From: Gyromitra esculenta
Taxonomy: Eukaryota > Ascomycota > Pezizomycetes > Pezizales > Discinaceae
Assembly (NCBI GenBank): GCA_038503075.1
Contig: JBCAML010000003.1
Location: forward strand, 1,550,001-1,614,000
DNA length: 64,000 bases
Direction: 5' to 3'
The first letter of the stretch is position 1, and each line of letters opens with the position of its first letter. The position numbers and the translations under genes were made by a program. Shown here in pieces: positions 11,918-24,600 of the stretch. The notes beneath the pieces were generated by a model that saw nothing but the letters and a program-made list of their open reading frames with translations, ran no database searches and was not told the DNA's origin.

Positions 11918-14633
11918 GGTGACCGTGAGAGATGTCGTAATACTTAGGGTAAATGAGCGAAGATTTTCGAACGCAAACACGGCGGGAGATATAAAAAGAG
12001 TTTTTTCGTGGAGGCGCGCTCTAGCTATATATATAGTCTTGCCATGAGGCTCAAAGAGGCAGGGAACTTTGCCACGCGAGTGAGTATGGTGTTCCTCGTA
12101 TTAGAGCACGTATGTATTGTTGGAATAGTAATCATGGCTACAAACTAATCAGTCGCAAGGCTTACGTGTAGGTTTATCCTACAGCACTTCCGTAGCACCA
12201 ATTCAACATACATACATGTATCCTCGACTAGTATTTGCGTCTAGTTCAGCACCTTAAGAGGTAGATCTAGCCTATGAAGTTTAATCACAAAGTGGCGAAG
12301 CTATATCCTATACCTAAAGTCAGCAACCGAGAATTGTGTTGGAATATACACCACAGGACATACCTCGACAATAGTCTTATTGGTTTTGATCTGAGCATGC
12401 CGCTGTCATGTAGAGTACTACATGTAGGGCGCGCCTAGATAGTACATACCCCATATCGGCCAAATCTCAGGATGTAGGGAGATTTCGATCCTGGGGTCAG
12501 AGCCCTAGGAATTTTCTCTCTCCATGCATGTCTAATAAGTTCATACGCAGAATTTTCTCCGGGTTCTCCGGATCCCTGAGTGCTGCTGAGTAGATTTAGG
12601 TATGCGTCATGCGTCGACCACGTTAAAATAGTTAACCTGTTCTCGCATCGCGAGGTAGAACAGTGGTTCACACCTTAATGTCAAACGACTCTCGTGCGCC
12701 AGGTAAACAAAATGCACTACCCAACCCAAAAGTATATACTATACGCCCAAATAGCGAATACAGTCGAAGTATAAACCCCCCCCCCCTCTTTTCGAACTTT
12801 TCCTCTTACCTCGCCCCCACACCTCTTTCTCCATCTGTAACTTCAACTTCACCCACATCCCAAACCCCACATTTCGTTTCCCTCCTTCTGTAGACTTAGC
12901 CCCATAACACCTCCCTAGACTAATACTCCTGTAGCCACACTTTCGCCTTATCCTATTCCCTAGATGTTAATTTTACCTCGTGACCCGTCTCCGAAATCCT
13001 CTCACAGTCCTCCCCTCTCACTAACATTCATCCCTATCACATCCTCCATCACACAGAGACTCGACCAGGTGATCTTTAAAGTAATATCACAAATTATCAC
13101 TCGGCGTTGACATCGGTGAGAGTTGTTGTAATACTTGATCGATGGTATGAATTAACTGTCGAATAGTCGGACTATATCGCTCTCTATATACATTAAAACT
13201 ATCTGTCTCCCGAACACCCCAAGTACCCTCTGCTTCCGGTCTTTCACTGCTTCCGGAGCGCGCTCTCTGCTTTCAGCCCTCTGCTTTCGTCCATATGCGG
13301 GCTTTAGTACAAGGGGCGTCATACTACTATTTCAACACCGATGAGCCTTCGAGCGAGAGATCTAAAGAGGTAGTGAAATAGTCCTTGAGTGGTATTTCCA
13401 CTTGTCTATGTTCGGGGAGCTTCCTAATAGGTCCCTTCAGAGGCCAGAAACTAGCAAGAGGCACGGACCCGAGTACATAGGCACTTGGGAGCTATTATAC
13501 ACGTACATAGACGGGGGCGCGCTTTCAGCTTTAGAGAAGTAAGTAATACAAGTAATTAATCCCGTTCGTCTCTATTATTCCAACAATCTTCTGCGTCCGC
13601 GCTCGTTTATTTGGGGGAAATGTGGCCGACATTAGAAAACACTGACCAGCGAAATTACAGTTAGTAATAAACTACATACTCTAAAGTATCGAGGTAATTG
13701 CCGCGCCATGCTGGTTCCCTCAACCACGAGTTACCGAGTATGTTTTCAGCAAGCAATATTTAGTTTAAGGCCGATGTTTAGGTATTTAAGATTCTCACTA
13801 AAATCGATCTTGAAATAGGCCCCGCGTGTATGAGGTCAGAGGAAGGCTTTCTTCCTATCCTCGCTATAGACAGATCAACAAGCTCCACGAGAATCAAAAG
13901 ATATTCTTTTTTTTACTCTGCCCTAAATTGAGCTTACATGTTTTTTCGAAGTGTAAATAAAATAAAGCGATCTCGGAGGGCGCAGTATGGGCTGTCAAGC
14001 TGTAGAAACCCTTTGTAGAGAAAAGAAGAAGAGTGAGGGAGCGAGGACTTGAGGATGAAAGCGAGGAAGTAGTGAGAATAGGCATGGGAGATTTGGAGGC
14101 CGGTGGATGAGTCAAGGTAGTGAGACCGCCTTTCCGATCAAGGTACGGCGCTGCGTAGGACTGCATCTATTTGGGAAAAAGAGTAAGAAGGAAGGAGATT
14201 AGTTGAACGGCATAGTTTAGTTGGAAGTTAGATTTTAGTTTTTTGGATCTTGTTTTTATTTTTGCGAGTGTTTAGTTTTCTCTTTGGGCTTTTGAAGTGT
14301 ACCATAACCTCCGGGTTGGATGTACCTAATGAATAAACAACAACAAATAAAGCGATCTCATAGCACACCCCAGTCATACATATTCACCCATCACATAGAT
14401 CGTAAGAGACCGGGTAACAACATAGAGGAATCCTGTGTGCATCCGATTCCCCTTGTCGTCATCCGCGCCAGGCACGACACCATTAAATCAATCGTCTTCT
14501 ATACTATTAACGCCAATTCAAGAGTGCTCAAACAACTGGACGTGTCGATGATACTCGGCGATATCCTCTTAGCTCCTATCAGCCAACTACCAATCGACTA
14601 TAACCTGCTCAAAGCCCAATAGGTTTTCACCGG
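11918..14633. other. Intergenic region, no gene recognised
   Basis: About 2.7 kb between two divergently placed genes. It contains TACATGTA at 12213 and 12419, a C run followed by a CT-rich block (12777-12900), and one copy of the 18-bp word ATCACAAATTATCACTCG (13086-13103) shared with 4034-4051. A G/A-rich segment (14020-14110) and frames of 60-100 codons show no protein-like features. Confidence 0.45.
13086..13103 (+). repeat. Shared word ATCACAAATTATCACTCG, copy 2
   Basis: Exact 18-base match to 4034-4051. The flanking sequence is unrelated by eye, so either a short end of an element survives or the word itself is functional. Confidence 0.6.
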
Positions 14634-16008
14634 ATGCCTTCAAGAGTACAGCAAATTCCTGTTTGGCGTGCTTGTGAGGATTGTCGTAACCGACGGGTAC
14701 GTACACGCCGCGCATCCGCAAACCCTAAACTTCAAGTCTCAACAAGAAAGCTAATCTGTTTACCGCGTGCAGCATAAATGCCCACATAAGCGCGCGATGC
14801 TACTTCCTCTTAAAGCGGACGGGCCAGCTGCCGCCTTTCGCCCAGTAACTGATCCAGCGCTTATTGCACTAGCTGTATCACCCTTGAAGGTCAGAAAGGC
14901 GCCAACATACAGTAAGAAACGACGTTGCGTTGGTAGAGGAAAAACGAAGACCGTGAGAAGAGCAGATGATGAAGACAAGGAAGAAGAGTGGGAAGGAAAT
15001 GCGGAGGTAAGGGAAGAGGAGGAAATATATGGAACGATTGCTGTTAGATATCTTCCGGAGACGCTCGTGCAATATAACCCATCCCAGAAGGAACCACAGC
15101 CGGAGAAAATCCGCACGGAGCAACTAGATCTTATGGGAGAGAACGAAGAGAAGCTGAATATTTCGTCAACGACAAATCAAGATGAGGATAACGAAGGATT
15201 AAAAGCACCAACAACGAATGACGAGAAATCAATGATAGATAATGGTGTTTTATTAGACGAGATAACGGAGGGCAGAATAATGAATCAAAAACCAACGGAT
15301 CAGACGGCAGGAGAGGGGGAGGATCATGCGGGCTTGGTAGAGGAGGAGACAATCCAACGACCAGTCTCTAAAGCGATTGAAACCAACGACCACCGCCACC
15401 CATTAAAGGAAACTGAGGAAACTGAGGAAAGAATAGAAGATCCTAAACATCCTGAGAAAATGCTAGAAGAGCATCAGGAGCAACCAACCCACCAAAGTTC
15501 TATAATCTCCAGCGACGAAATCGGGTCCCATCAGCCACCCATAAACATAATCTCCCTGCATGGTAATGATACCAAGGTCAAAATTGAACAGGAGACAGGA
15601 CTAGAATTAGAGTTATATTCTAAACCTAAAACGTCACACCTATCTGAATCTCAATCCCCGACACCATCTTTCGAACCTTCATTTCTAGAACACCCATCAC
15701 GATCACGACGACCACTACTTCCATTAACGCCCGCCTCTACCAACCCCACTTCTTCACCACCATCCTTGGCGCACAGCACAAACTCACTTACCTCAGTCGG
15801 GGTTAATTCGATCACATTAACGCCCATAACAGGCCCGGCAAGGTGGAAACTTCCCTGCGCAAAAAAGAGCAGGTTTTCGGGACCAATGATATACACACCG
15901 CTCACTCTACATCCACCAAGTACTGGATTAGGGATCGTAGATTATACCATGTCGCCACGCAGAAGGGATAAAGAGAACACCGATGGGAGAAACCGAAGCG
16001 ACGGGTGA
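14634..16008 (+). CDS. Acidic, disordered protein with N-terminal Cys cluster, 432 aa (function unknown)
   Basis: Two exons, 14634-14696 and 14773-16008. The 76-bp intron has a GTACGT donor, a GCTAAT branch site and a GCAG acceptor. Joining creates the N-terminus MPSRVQQIPVWRACEDCRNR followed by RHKCPHKR. That is a compact basic Cys cluster (C-x2-C-x6-C) reminiscent of the first half of a fungal Zn2Cys6 motif, but only three cysteines are present, so it is not a complete binuclear cluster. The rest, from about residue 75, is strongly Glu/Asp/Asn/Thr/Pro-rich and low complexity, with basic patches at 50-70 and at the C-terminus (SPRRRDKENTD). A conserved-looking segment ARWKLPCAKKSRFSGPMIY lies near residue 375. 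A nuclear role is plausible from the composition only. If the first exon is wrong, the protein would start at the ATG at 14797. Confidence 0.6.
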
Positions 16009-17760
16009 GCCTGATTGCATCATATTTTGCGTACGTGTGTGTCTATAGAGACTGATTCTACAGGGTAGATATCGGAAGAACTTTAACGGATCAAATGAAT
16101 AATCCCAGTTACCTTGTGCCTTCAATAGCTTATTTTCTACTATTGTATATTATTCCTCTCTTTGATATGGAGCGAAGGCATAACGCACATTGAGGTGGGG
16201 GTAATTACGAACATAGGATGTTCAAGCAAAGCGAGAGAAACAAAACCATCTGGTAAGAATTTAGCAATGAGTGGTGATATTTGACAATGATACAGACCAT
16301 ACACTATATATCAAAATCCAACCAAGTTAATTACGCAGCTTACTCAGAGTACGCGGGAATTCGTTGGTATCGTTTCCCACAGACAGGCCTGATATCTAAG
16401 AGCTATCTCAAGTCACCCACGATCACTCGTTGTGGGAAGAATACTTTACCGGGGTTTTGGGCCACGATCGAATATTATTAGGGCTTACGATGCTGAACTA
16501 GATACGAGCGAAAGTAGACACTATATATGCAGTAGCTCGGCCAATAGAAAGGCCTCAATATCCAGGCTACCAAGGCCAAACTGACTACCAAAGACCTACT
16601 AAGACGGAACCCTTAGTACTATTAGCACGAAATACTAATAATTTCAACGCCCTTCGTTAAAATAAACTCAGAACGAATGCTACTTTAGCTTGCAAGAGAA
16701 AAAGAGACACAAGCAAAAGTCACTACCACATATGCAGTAATCCAAAAGCCCTAGAACTCAACTCATTTGACTATCAGGCATCTTACCCCGTGCATACCAA
16801 CCTCCCTATAGAACTTCGATATTCTTATGCCCAAAGTCAATAAAACTATGATCTAACACTTACCCTCCATAATACACACACAAAACAGATATCCCCACAT
16901 ACCATCTATATAATATATGTGTGTGGGGGTGGGGGGGACGCCAAGCACACCCCCATAAAACAAACCCTAAGAGGGTGACTCAGTCGCGCTTAAAAGGGAG
17001 AAAGTACAGTACCGGAAAGCGGGGTGTTTTTGGTACCTATTGTTAGAAAGTGTAGGAATAAGTCAAGATGACTACTGTATTACCTTTGAGAACTCTGTAG
17101 CACTACTGGTTTACTCCTGCATTCGTGAGAATGATGTACGAATACCGTACCAATTTCACCCCCTTCTCGGTGCTGTATGTGACTCTGAACATCATGTATA
17201 TTCTACAACAGAAAGACTATTGAGCCGACGGATGGAATTGGAGAAACATGCGAAGCAAGTTTCGTAGCATAAGAACTTTATCACTCCGCACAGAAACCCT
17301 CCCAATATATTTCTAAGTTACCCACTATAAAATTACATACAGATCCACTGACTCCCTTAGACCAAGCCGGTACCACACCCACACCCAAAATTGAAAGTTT
17401 TACTATATTTGCCATACATATCTTGCCCATACTGTTTGTCTTTCGGGGTTAGCTTATAGTTCTATGTATAGTCTCAAGCCTATCTATTATGTCATCTCCG
17501 GGCTATTGTGACTACATACATGTATCCTGGAAACCACTTCAACCGAGTATTAGAAAACTACCAATGCCTCACCTATTCTTTCAAGACTAGACTGTCGTAT
17601 CTCCTCCTTGGCAAAATAGTAATCGGCTTGCGGGGCGGTGGAACTCTCGGGTTTCCAGACGCCAATAACCTTGAATAAAGTGCGGCCAGATACAACTTAA
17701 ACTTTAATCAGGTTACACACAAGGCCAAATAAAATAGAAGATAGTAAAAGGAATAAATTT
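16009..17760. other. Intergenic region with one MITE copy
   Basis: No gene recognised. Contains an (AC)/(GT)-rich hairpin-like segment and a G run near 16870-16950, then the MITE copy at 17007-17175. Frames are short and unlike protein. Confidence 0.45.
17007..17175. mobile_element. MITE family 'CAGYACCGG', copy 2 (169 bp, TA-flanked)
   Basis: Same orientation as copy 1 at 7197-7366 and matching it along its whole length, with mostly transition differences. Inverted ends are CAGTACCGGAAAG and, on the other strand, CAGCACCGAGAAG, with the match continuing to about 27 bp. TA flanks both ends (17005-17006, 17176-17177). This second copy defines the element boundaries because similarity stops at the TA on both sides. 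Confidence 0.8.
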
Positions 17761-17850
17761 CGACATCGGCAGGATTTGAACCTACGCTCCCGAAAGAAAC
17801 AGATAGTGTCTGATTCTAATCTGTCGCCTTAACCACTCGGCCACGATGTC
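17761..17850 (-). tRNA. tRNA-Ser(AGA) with 9-nt intron
   Basis: On the minus strand, GACATCG (17850-17844) pairs with CGATGTC at the other end, with G as discriminator. The D arm is GCC...GGC. The anticodon stem ACAGA/TCTGT encloses TTAGAA, then nine bases TCAGACACT (17805-17813), then A. Removing the nine bases after the purine at position 37 gives a normal 7-base loop with anticodon AGA. A long variable arm of class II type and the T arm GTAGG-TTCAAAT-CCTGC follow. The insertion is at the canonical tRNA intron site. All stems pair, so this looks functional. Confidence 0.95.
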
Positions 17851-20247
17851 CAATGGTATCACGTAAATTAAGTAATATCTCAATCTACGCTATCCGGCCG
17901 GTGGTGATACAGTGCGAAAAGCTCCCAAGACATGACCATTCACGACTTCTTGTAGTTTTTTAGCATAGCTTTTCACATGTAATATTTGTAACTAGCCATC
18001 CAGGGAGCGAATAATTACCCACAAAGATGGTTTTAGAATGTGATAATACCATTCTCAGTATACGGTGTATCCTAAGGTGACATCTGATCCTCTTCGGGAC
18101 GACAATCAATTAGTACTAAGATGGCTGGTAGCAGCCAATGATCAAAGTAGCGGGTTCGCGTAACCAACTAGAACACATAGCCATCACAAGATATTCTTCT
18201 ATATCAAAAGTAGTAGATATTTCTAGAACATTATAGCACATGTACATATCGTACGTACGATGCATCGGTATCAATTACAGCCCATGTGTTAATCTACATC
18301 TTGCGCAGACATCTAAATAATAAATGTAATATAGCCCCTATATTATCACGATCTGATTATCGATACCATAAAAGCCGTTCCTCCGGCGCAGCGGGACATC
18401 TTCCACCCGGCATGGTCGCATCAAGCCCTGCTTGTGAAAATATCTGGTAACTGCAATAAACCGCAAGCGGCCGTTTCCAAAACCCCAGCACCCCTCAAAC
18501 CTCGGGAGAACGTGTGTATATTTTACGTACGCGCACACATGTGATTTGCCCCACACACGAAATATCCTAACCCCACAAGCAGCCCCTTACAGTTGTTTAG
18601 ACTAAGTACCTACAATACATGTACTTTATGCTATAAGTAAAACTATAAGATTCAGATAAAAGAAAAAAGTTAATAACAGGGTTTAATACATTCATTAAAA
18701 TGGGAGAAACTACATGTTAGAGCCCTCACAACAAACCGGGGGAGCCAAAGGTCTCTGGTAAGGTTTACTAATTGATGCCAAGCTCAGCTCCATAATCTGC
18801 GACTTTTAATACCCTATTGTGTGTCGTACTTTATTCCAAAACTCTGCCATTCTATCTAATGAGGCGCATGGTTATTACTTCTTCCCCACCATTCGGCGAG
18901 AGCCTTTGGGAGGAGGTACGTACCACACAGCCGGTAGAACAAAATTTGGCCAATCTTACGCCATTCCAAGATGTCTGTCTGCGGCCTTTTGTAACTAGCA
19001 AATAGGATACCAAGTACATATGATTTCCTTCCATTTTTAGCTTCCGAGACGCATATCCCCTATGATTACAAACATCGAGGTCTCGTGTTTTTCTTAAATT
19101 GTGCTCTTAATGACCTCAGCTTAGATCATAGGTGGCCATAGCCTGTTAGTATAGCACATATCATGTATTAGATAAATCAAATGATATATTTCTCAATTTA
19201 CGATACCAGAGATTTTCTACCGAAATGACGCCCGCACATTCTCGACCTTGAGGTTCTAGAGGGGTTATGTTTGGTGGAGCATGGCTACGCATCTAATCTT
19301 TGTCATTGCCACCATATCAAGCGACGTAGGGTCTGGCACCAGAATTTCATACCTCCTTTGTTTTACACCGACAGCCTCACAAGGCAGTCAGTCACATCTA
19401 ATTACCATCAGTTATTCAGCAGTTCCAGTGCGATAGCCTACTGATTTACGTCACCCTGGAGCTATAGATAGTTCAGGTACAGCGCGCACCTATCAAGCGA
19501 TAAAGCTTTGAATTGTATGTGATGAATCCAGCACCCAAACAAATTATCGTTTTGAGTGATGCCAACAAGAAAAAATTCCCTCCAAATCCCAACTCTACAA
19601 CTGAATCGAAGCAAATATGAACAGAGAACATATACGCACAATGCACACATAGCGTGGTACGAATCTACAAGAAATAATAACAGCGCACGAGTCACCCTAC
19701 TTTTGGTAATAATCCCCCGTTTCCCTTACCACCAGCCAAGCGCCAGCCAAATAGACAAACATATGAAAATGTGGACGTATAAGACAAGTATACAAATAAG
19801 TATATAAGATAGTAAAAGGAAATGTTGCAAACATGTGATGGTACCGATTTAAAGGTATCCGAAAGTGAGTAAGGGAAGTTATGTGACGAGGACAAGAATA
19901 TTTAGGAAAAAAAGGTTCCGCGATGACGGTGACACGTAAACAAGTCAAAAATCAAAAATCAAAAAGCCAACTACCGTATTAACCCCCAAGCCTTTCTATC
20001 CGAATGTCCTTCCCTTATCCCCATAAATTGAAAAGGAAAAAAAAGCCCCTAATGTCGAGAAAAAAACCCCGAATATTTAAAAACGGAAGGAAATATGAAA
20101 ATAAACCCGCTCCTAAATGCCCAATGCCCAAACGAAATCAAAAATAAAGCACCTGCTCCGAAATTACAGAATTTGTATGGCGTAGGGAGGCAAAAAAACC
20201 CCCCATCCACATGGAAAAAATGGACAAGAATTGAAAGAGCAGCTTAG
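17851..20247. other. Intergenic region, no gene recognised
   Basis: About 2.4 kb between the tRNA and the 3' end of the DUF1365 gene. TACATGTA occurs at 18616 and a GTACGTAC-type palindromic run at 18248-18256. 20030-20220 is A-rich with many poly-A tracts, probably 3'-flanking DNA of the minus-strand gene. No domain-bearing frame. Confidence 0.45.
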
Positions 20248-22418
20248 TTAAAAAGCAGCTCTTGCAGCATCCCAAAGTAGGGAACTGTTGATAAGAGTAA
20301 AAGCCGCCATCTGCAGGTTGGTTACCGAGCCTGGCCAGGTTGCCGTCCGGAGTGACGTTAAGGCAGACCCAGCCTCAAGCCCTGTCGCCAACACTACCGT
20401 CAATGCGACAAGACAGGATCGCAAAACTAGATCAACGGCTTTTTCATATAGCTCCAAGCTCTCGGATTCCCCGAATGCTATAGAATCGATAAGGACGGAT
20501 TGCAGAGTTGTTCTCCGATAGAGTCGGTCCGTTTCCACTGTGAGGAAGTATTCGTCCAGAGTATTCAAACTAGAAGGCGCATGTACCGCCGGAATATTAT
20601 GGATATCTTCAGGCGGTAATGCATCGAGTTCAGCAGTTGTTTTTCGGCATCTTAACCATGCGGCAATCTGCCATCTCCACCCTCTCCAGCCTGCCGAAGG
20701 AAGCTTTTTCTCATGCATTGGTGATAATAAGATATCTTGGAATAGATGAAGATTATTAATCTCAGCAAGTTGACGTTCAACTGGTTGCGAGATAATATCC
20801 AGATACACCGTTTGCCTCGGATCCTGGTGCGAAAAAAACCGTGCAAAAAAGCGAGGATTTGAAACGCGGATCGTCAGCTCAGTGGGGGTGGGAGGAGGTG
20901 TGAGTTCAGGGGTTGTGAAGATCGGTTGGTTTGTTAGCGATAAACTTCTGGGTTTCGGCCGACGGGGTTTCGACTGAAGTTTAACAACCTTTGCGGTCTT
21001 TGTTGCATTTGATTCCGGCAAGGTTATAGTGACGGAAATAGGGCTACCATAGGTTTCGACCCGACATTTGAAGTAACTCAACCAGAGATTCTGCATCTTA
21101 CTGCAATTACCCGTTTTTGTCAGTGCTACCCTATTGCAGATCTGGGATATGCATATTAATTTGCACGGCTTCAAAAGGAAAGTACGAACCTCTCTGCTTT
21201 TGTAGCATCCCTCTGGCCGCTTCCGACCAAAACTTCTGGCCTTGTGTATACAACAGCCTTCTTTCTGTATAGTTTCCATGCTTCATACATAGTTTCTGGC
21301 ACTGCCAAAAATGTATTGTACCCCCACGTAACGACAATCTTCAACCCCCTCCACGTGCTTCCCGTAACCATGTCGAACGATGGCGACACCGAGAATGCCC
21401 TTGCGACCATGCTCTTGGTCCCGTCCCTTGCGAGGACTACCATGTGCATATCCACCCTTGAACCTTCACTTGAGAAATCATCCAACGGGTCTCGCACTTG
21501 TATGTTGTAGTTCCCCGATCGGTGGTTGAAGGGTGATATATGAAACGTCTTCTCCATTTCACCCGCAAATGTATAACCTTTTCGGGCTGGCGGGTTTGTC
21601 GGGTTGTCGCTATGAAGGAGGTAGAGGTGCTTCTCGCCAAATGTGTTGTTCACTTCAAGAACAACCAACTTAAGCTCCTGTTGAGCAGAATAAAAATAGT
21701 AGTAAGAGACGGGGTTGAATGAATAGCCGAAAAAACGAGGGGTAGTGACGATGTAAGCGTAAGGATATAGGGATGGATCAACCCCCTAGCACGTACGAGT
21801 TAGCGTTAGAACTATACATACACTAATAAAGAAGTAACATCATCATACATGATGAATCAAGACAGAATTAAGCTTCGTCTCAAAAGGAAGATCCGGATTC
21901 GTGTATGATGCAGGGTCGATTGAAAAGAATGTGAACTTGTTTCCGGATTTTCGACCAAGCTTCAAATTCTCCGCCTTCTCCGACTTTGACTCTAGCACCG
22001 AAAACAGTCCACCCACAGAACCTTTCATGGTAACCGGAAATCCGACATATAATAGCGGATACTTGAATGTGTGTTTCTTCGGCAAGAAACGAGCGTGTGT
22101 AGTCGAACAAAAAAAGAACAGTGGCCTAAACTTTCCAGGGAATCTCTCCTCTAGGTTCGCCCGACTGCTTAAAGCCACCATCCAAATAAACGGAGCCACC
22201 TTAGAAAGACATATGCCCAAAAATACCAAGACGAAGTTCGTCCAAAAACCAAATGTCATACTCCAAGCATCGAAAAACTGAAGAGCCGAGGCGAGCACTA
22301 AGGCAATCGTGATAGCCCTAGAAAGCGAGTTCCGGAGAAGTGGTCGAGTCGCAAGTAGAACAGACGATGCGTTGAACAGCAGTAACCCCCGAGTTAGGAG
22401 GTCTCCGTCGCAACACAT
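20248..22418 (-). CDS. DUF1365 family protein with membrane segments, 672 aa
   Basis: Three exons: 22418-21849, 21785-21190 and 21100-20248 (introns 63 and 89 bp). Residues about 12-85 contain hydrophobic helices (for example TIALVLASALQFFDAWSM and FVLVFLGICLSKVAPFIWM). The DUF1365 domain spans about 100-390 with its hallmark blocks: TTHARFLPKKHTFKYPLLYV, then, across the first splice, YIVTTPRFFGYSFNPVSYY, VVLEVNNTFGEKH, FHISPFNHRSGNY and a terminal YTRPEVL. The C-terminal third is less conserved, has a Pro/Thr-rich linker (TPELTPPPTPTE, near 450) and another hydrophobic segment near 620. DUF1365 proteins are widespread in bacteria and fungi, often near lipid-modifying enzymes (cyclopropane-fatty-acid synthase types); a lipid-related membrane role is an inference from the family. 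The start is the first in-frame ATG after an upstream stop. Confidence 0.88.
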
Positions 22419-24600
22419 CGATGTAGCGGGAATCAAGAGACTCCGAAGGTCTCTTGCACACTCCAACCACACACGACACACACCGCGCCGGAACTGATGA
22501 AGTATTAGGTGTAGAAGACACTAACGATAGGTATATTTCCCAGCGGATCGGTTACTCGGAGTAGTGACAGGAGACGGATGATGTGCCTCTCCAGTAAGTT
22601 GTGTTCTGTCTGTAGCGTTGCTCCGTGTGCGCAAGTGCGTCCTTACCTCGGAATATTTCCTGGATAGTAAGGTCTCCCGCGCAAAAAGTGTGGGAGTGCC
22701 GCTTTTGTATATGTGGACAATGCCGAGCGGGTCAAAATGAGCTACCTCCGTGCTTAGTGGTGACCCACGGCCTCGATCCAAAAATGTAAAATGCTGACTC
22801 TATGATGCGTGCCCGCTCGTGGTGGATTCGCTATCTGGCCGTCGCATGATATAGAACAGCCCAGCTAATTGCTCACTTCCTGTCCCTCCACATCCAAAGG
22901 CAATGCTAAGGCTGTGCGTGGGCTTGGGGGAAAAACGCCGAGGTATATACCCTAGGACAGATGCGCCTACCTGTATGGATTTCCGGAACACTGCAGAAAC
23001 ACCAATACGATACAGATTAAGGTTGGTACGGCGATATAATATCGAGGAACGCAACTGTGCTGGCGATCCGGGTAGCGGTGGGAAACCGAAATCTGGAATG
23101 GGTGCACTTGATGTGGATGGTCGATGTCTGAAGGACGATTGGATTGATTGATCGCCTGGTGAGTGGACGGGTCGGAGAACCTTGGGGGGGACGATATTAT
23201 GTATGTACGTATGTGTATGTGTATGTACGAGGGGTATATGTGCGTAGTGCGTGTGAATTTTGAGACCTCGCTGTGGCACCAGTGTCTGTCCGCCTGTCTC
23301 TCCTTACTCGATCAATCGAGATTCCTCAACTACTTGACAGGACACCGTTCGACTTTTAGTTGTAATGGTGAGACTTTGGGGAGGAGGCCCTCCGGGTGAT
23401 GGGGATGTTGACGGAGGATAAACAACAAAACTGAATGAATGAACAGTGCAAATAGCCACCCACACGACGAAGACGAAGACAATAAGAACAGTATATCTAA
23501 CAAGTGAACGAGCAAAACTTGGCCGCCGTCTTTCTCTCTTTCTTTCAGTAAGTTAGTCAGTGCTGCGGGAGGGGGACTTGGATCCACAGTAGGTCCGTCC
23601 CGGTCACGGTGAACATTGGCACCATGCTCAAAGTATAGTACAGGCAATTCGGAAAGGGGAGGGGGGTGGGGAGTTGAATCGGATACTGTCTGCGAACAGG
23701 GGACGTCTCTGGCTCGGAGCGAGATGACGGACTTGCAGCGAAGGACCACCGTATGCGGTGACTGCGGGCAGGGCAGCACGAAGGGAAAAAATAAAATAAA
23801 AAATACTGGGACACATGCTAACCATGACTTTCCGTAAGAGAGCCCATCTCCGACTACCAAGGCCATCGTAAGCTCTGGTAGTCGTCTCCATCGCGTCTGG
23901 CGTGCCAGTTCTTCTGGTGTCGCTGCGGTGGTTGGGCCCAAAACGGGTCGACGTCCGAGCCTTGTCTCGGACGATCGCCTCAATGTAGCAGGCCAACTGA
24001 CAGAGCGCCCCGAACCCTTATGCCCGTGCGCTCTACACCCTCATGGTGGGGTATTGTCAGTCTGGAGCTGGATGAAATATAACAGAAAGGTATTCCGCAG
24101 GTCCCTTGGTGCGAGTGAGAGTGTGAGAAGAAGGTTGAAAAAGAAGGGAGGGGAACGAGGAGAGAACGCGTGCAATCTAGCTGCCTGGACGTTGGCTCCG
24201 ACCAGGGTTATCGGGGCGTGAGGACGAACAGACTTCTGTCGTGGTACCTGGGCGCTGCTGGGAGTTACACTTTCTCACGCGTGCCTGCAGCAGCGCTGTA
24301 TCGAACAAAGCCACAATCCTTAAACTCTCTCCAAATATAAACCAACAGCCTTGTCCTGACCACTTTTTTGTTCTTGGTTCTGGCTGACGAAAAGGGAGAC
24401 CTCCTTTCGCCATCACGCTGGTTTGGGCTGCTCCACTCAACGGCGATGTAGACACCCACGCCAGAGCTAAGTAACTTTAAGTACATCCCCCATTGCACTT
24501 TCACTTTAAGCTCGCCAGCTCCACATCGTTATCCACGATAAGGTGCGTAGGTGAGAGGCACAGCGGAAGCGACAAAACTCCTCCCCTCAATCGGGTGGGG
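22419..24600. other. GC-richer upstream region of the DUF1365 gene, no supported gene
   Basis: Composition differs from the surrounding DNA: higher GC, with C/T and G/A blocks. Long open frames occur on both strands (for example minus 23330-23983 and 22800-23279). They are low complexity (runs of Pro, Ser, Leu; HTHTHT-like), start without a convincing context, and contain no recognisable domain. Most likely promoter and leader of the minus-strand gene, possibly with a short uncharacterised transcript. Confidence 0.4.

Noticed and set aside
23330..23983. 217-codon minus-strand open frame and overlapping frames
   Set aside because: Low-complexity Pro/Ser/Leu runs, competing frames of similar length on both strands, and no recognisable motif; explained by high local GC.
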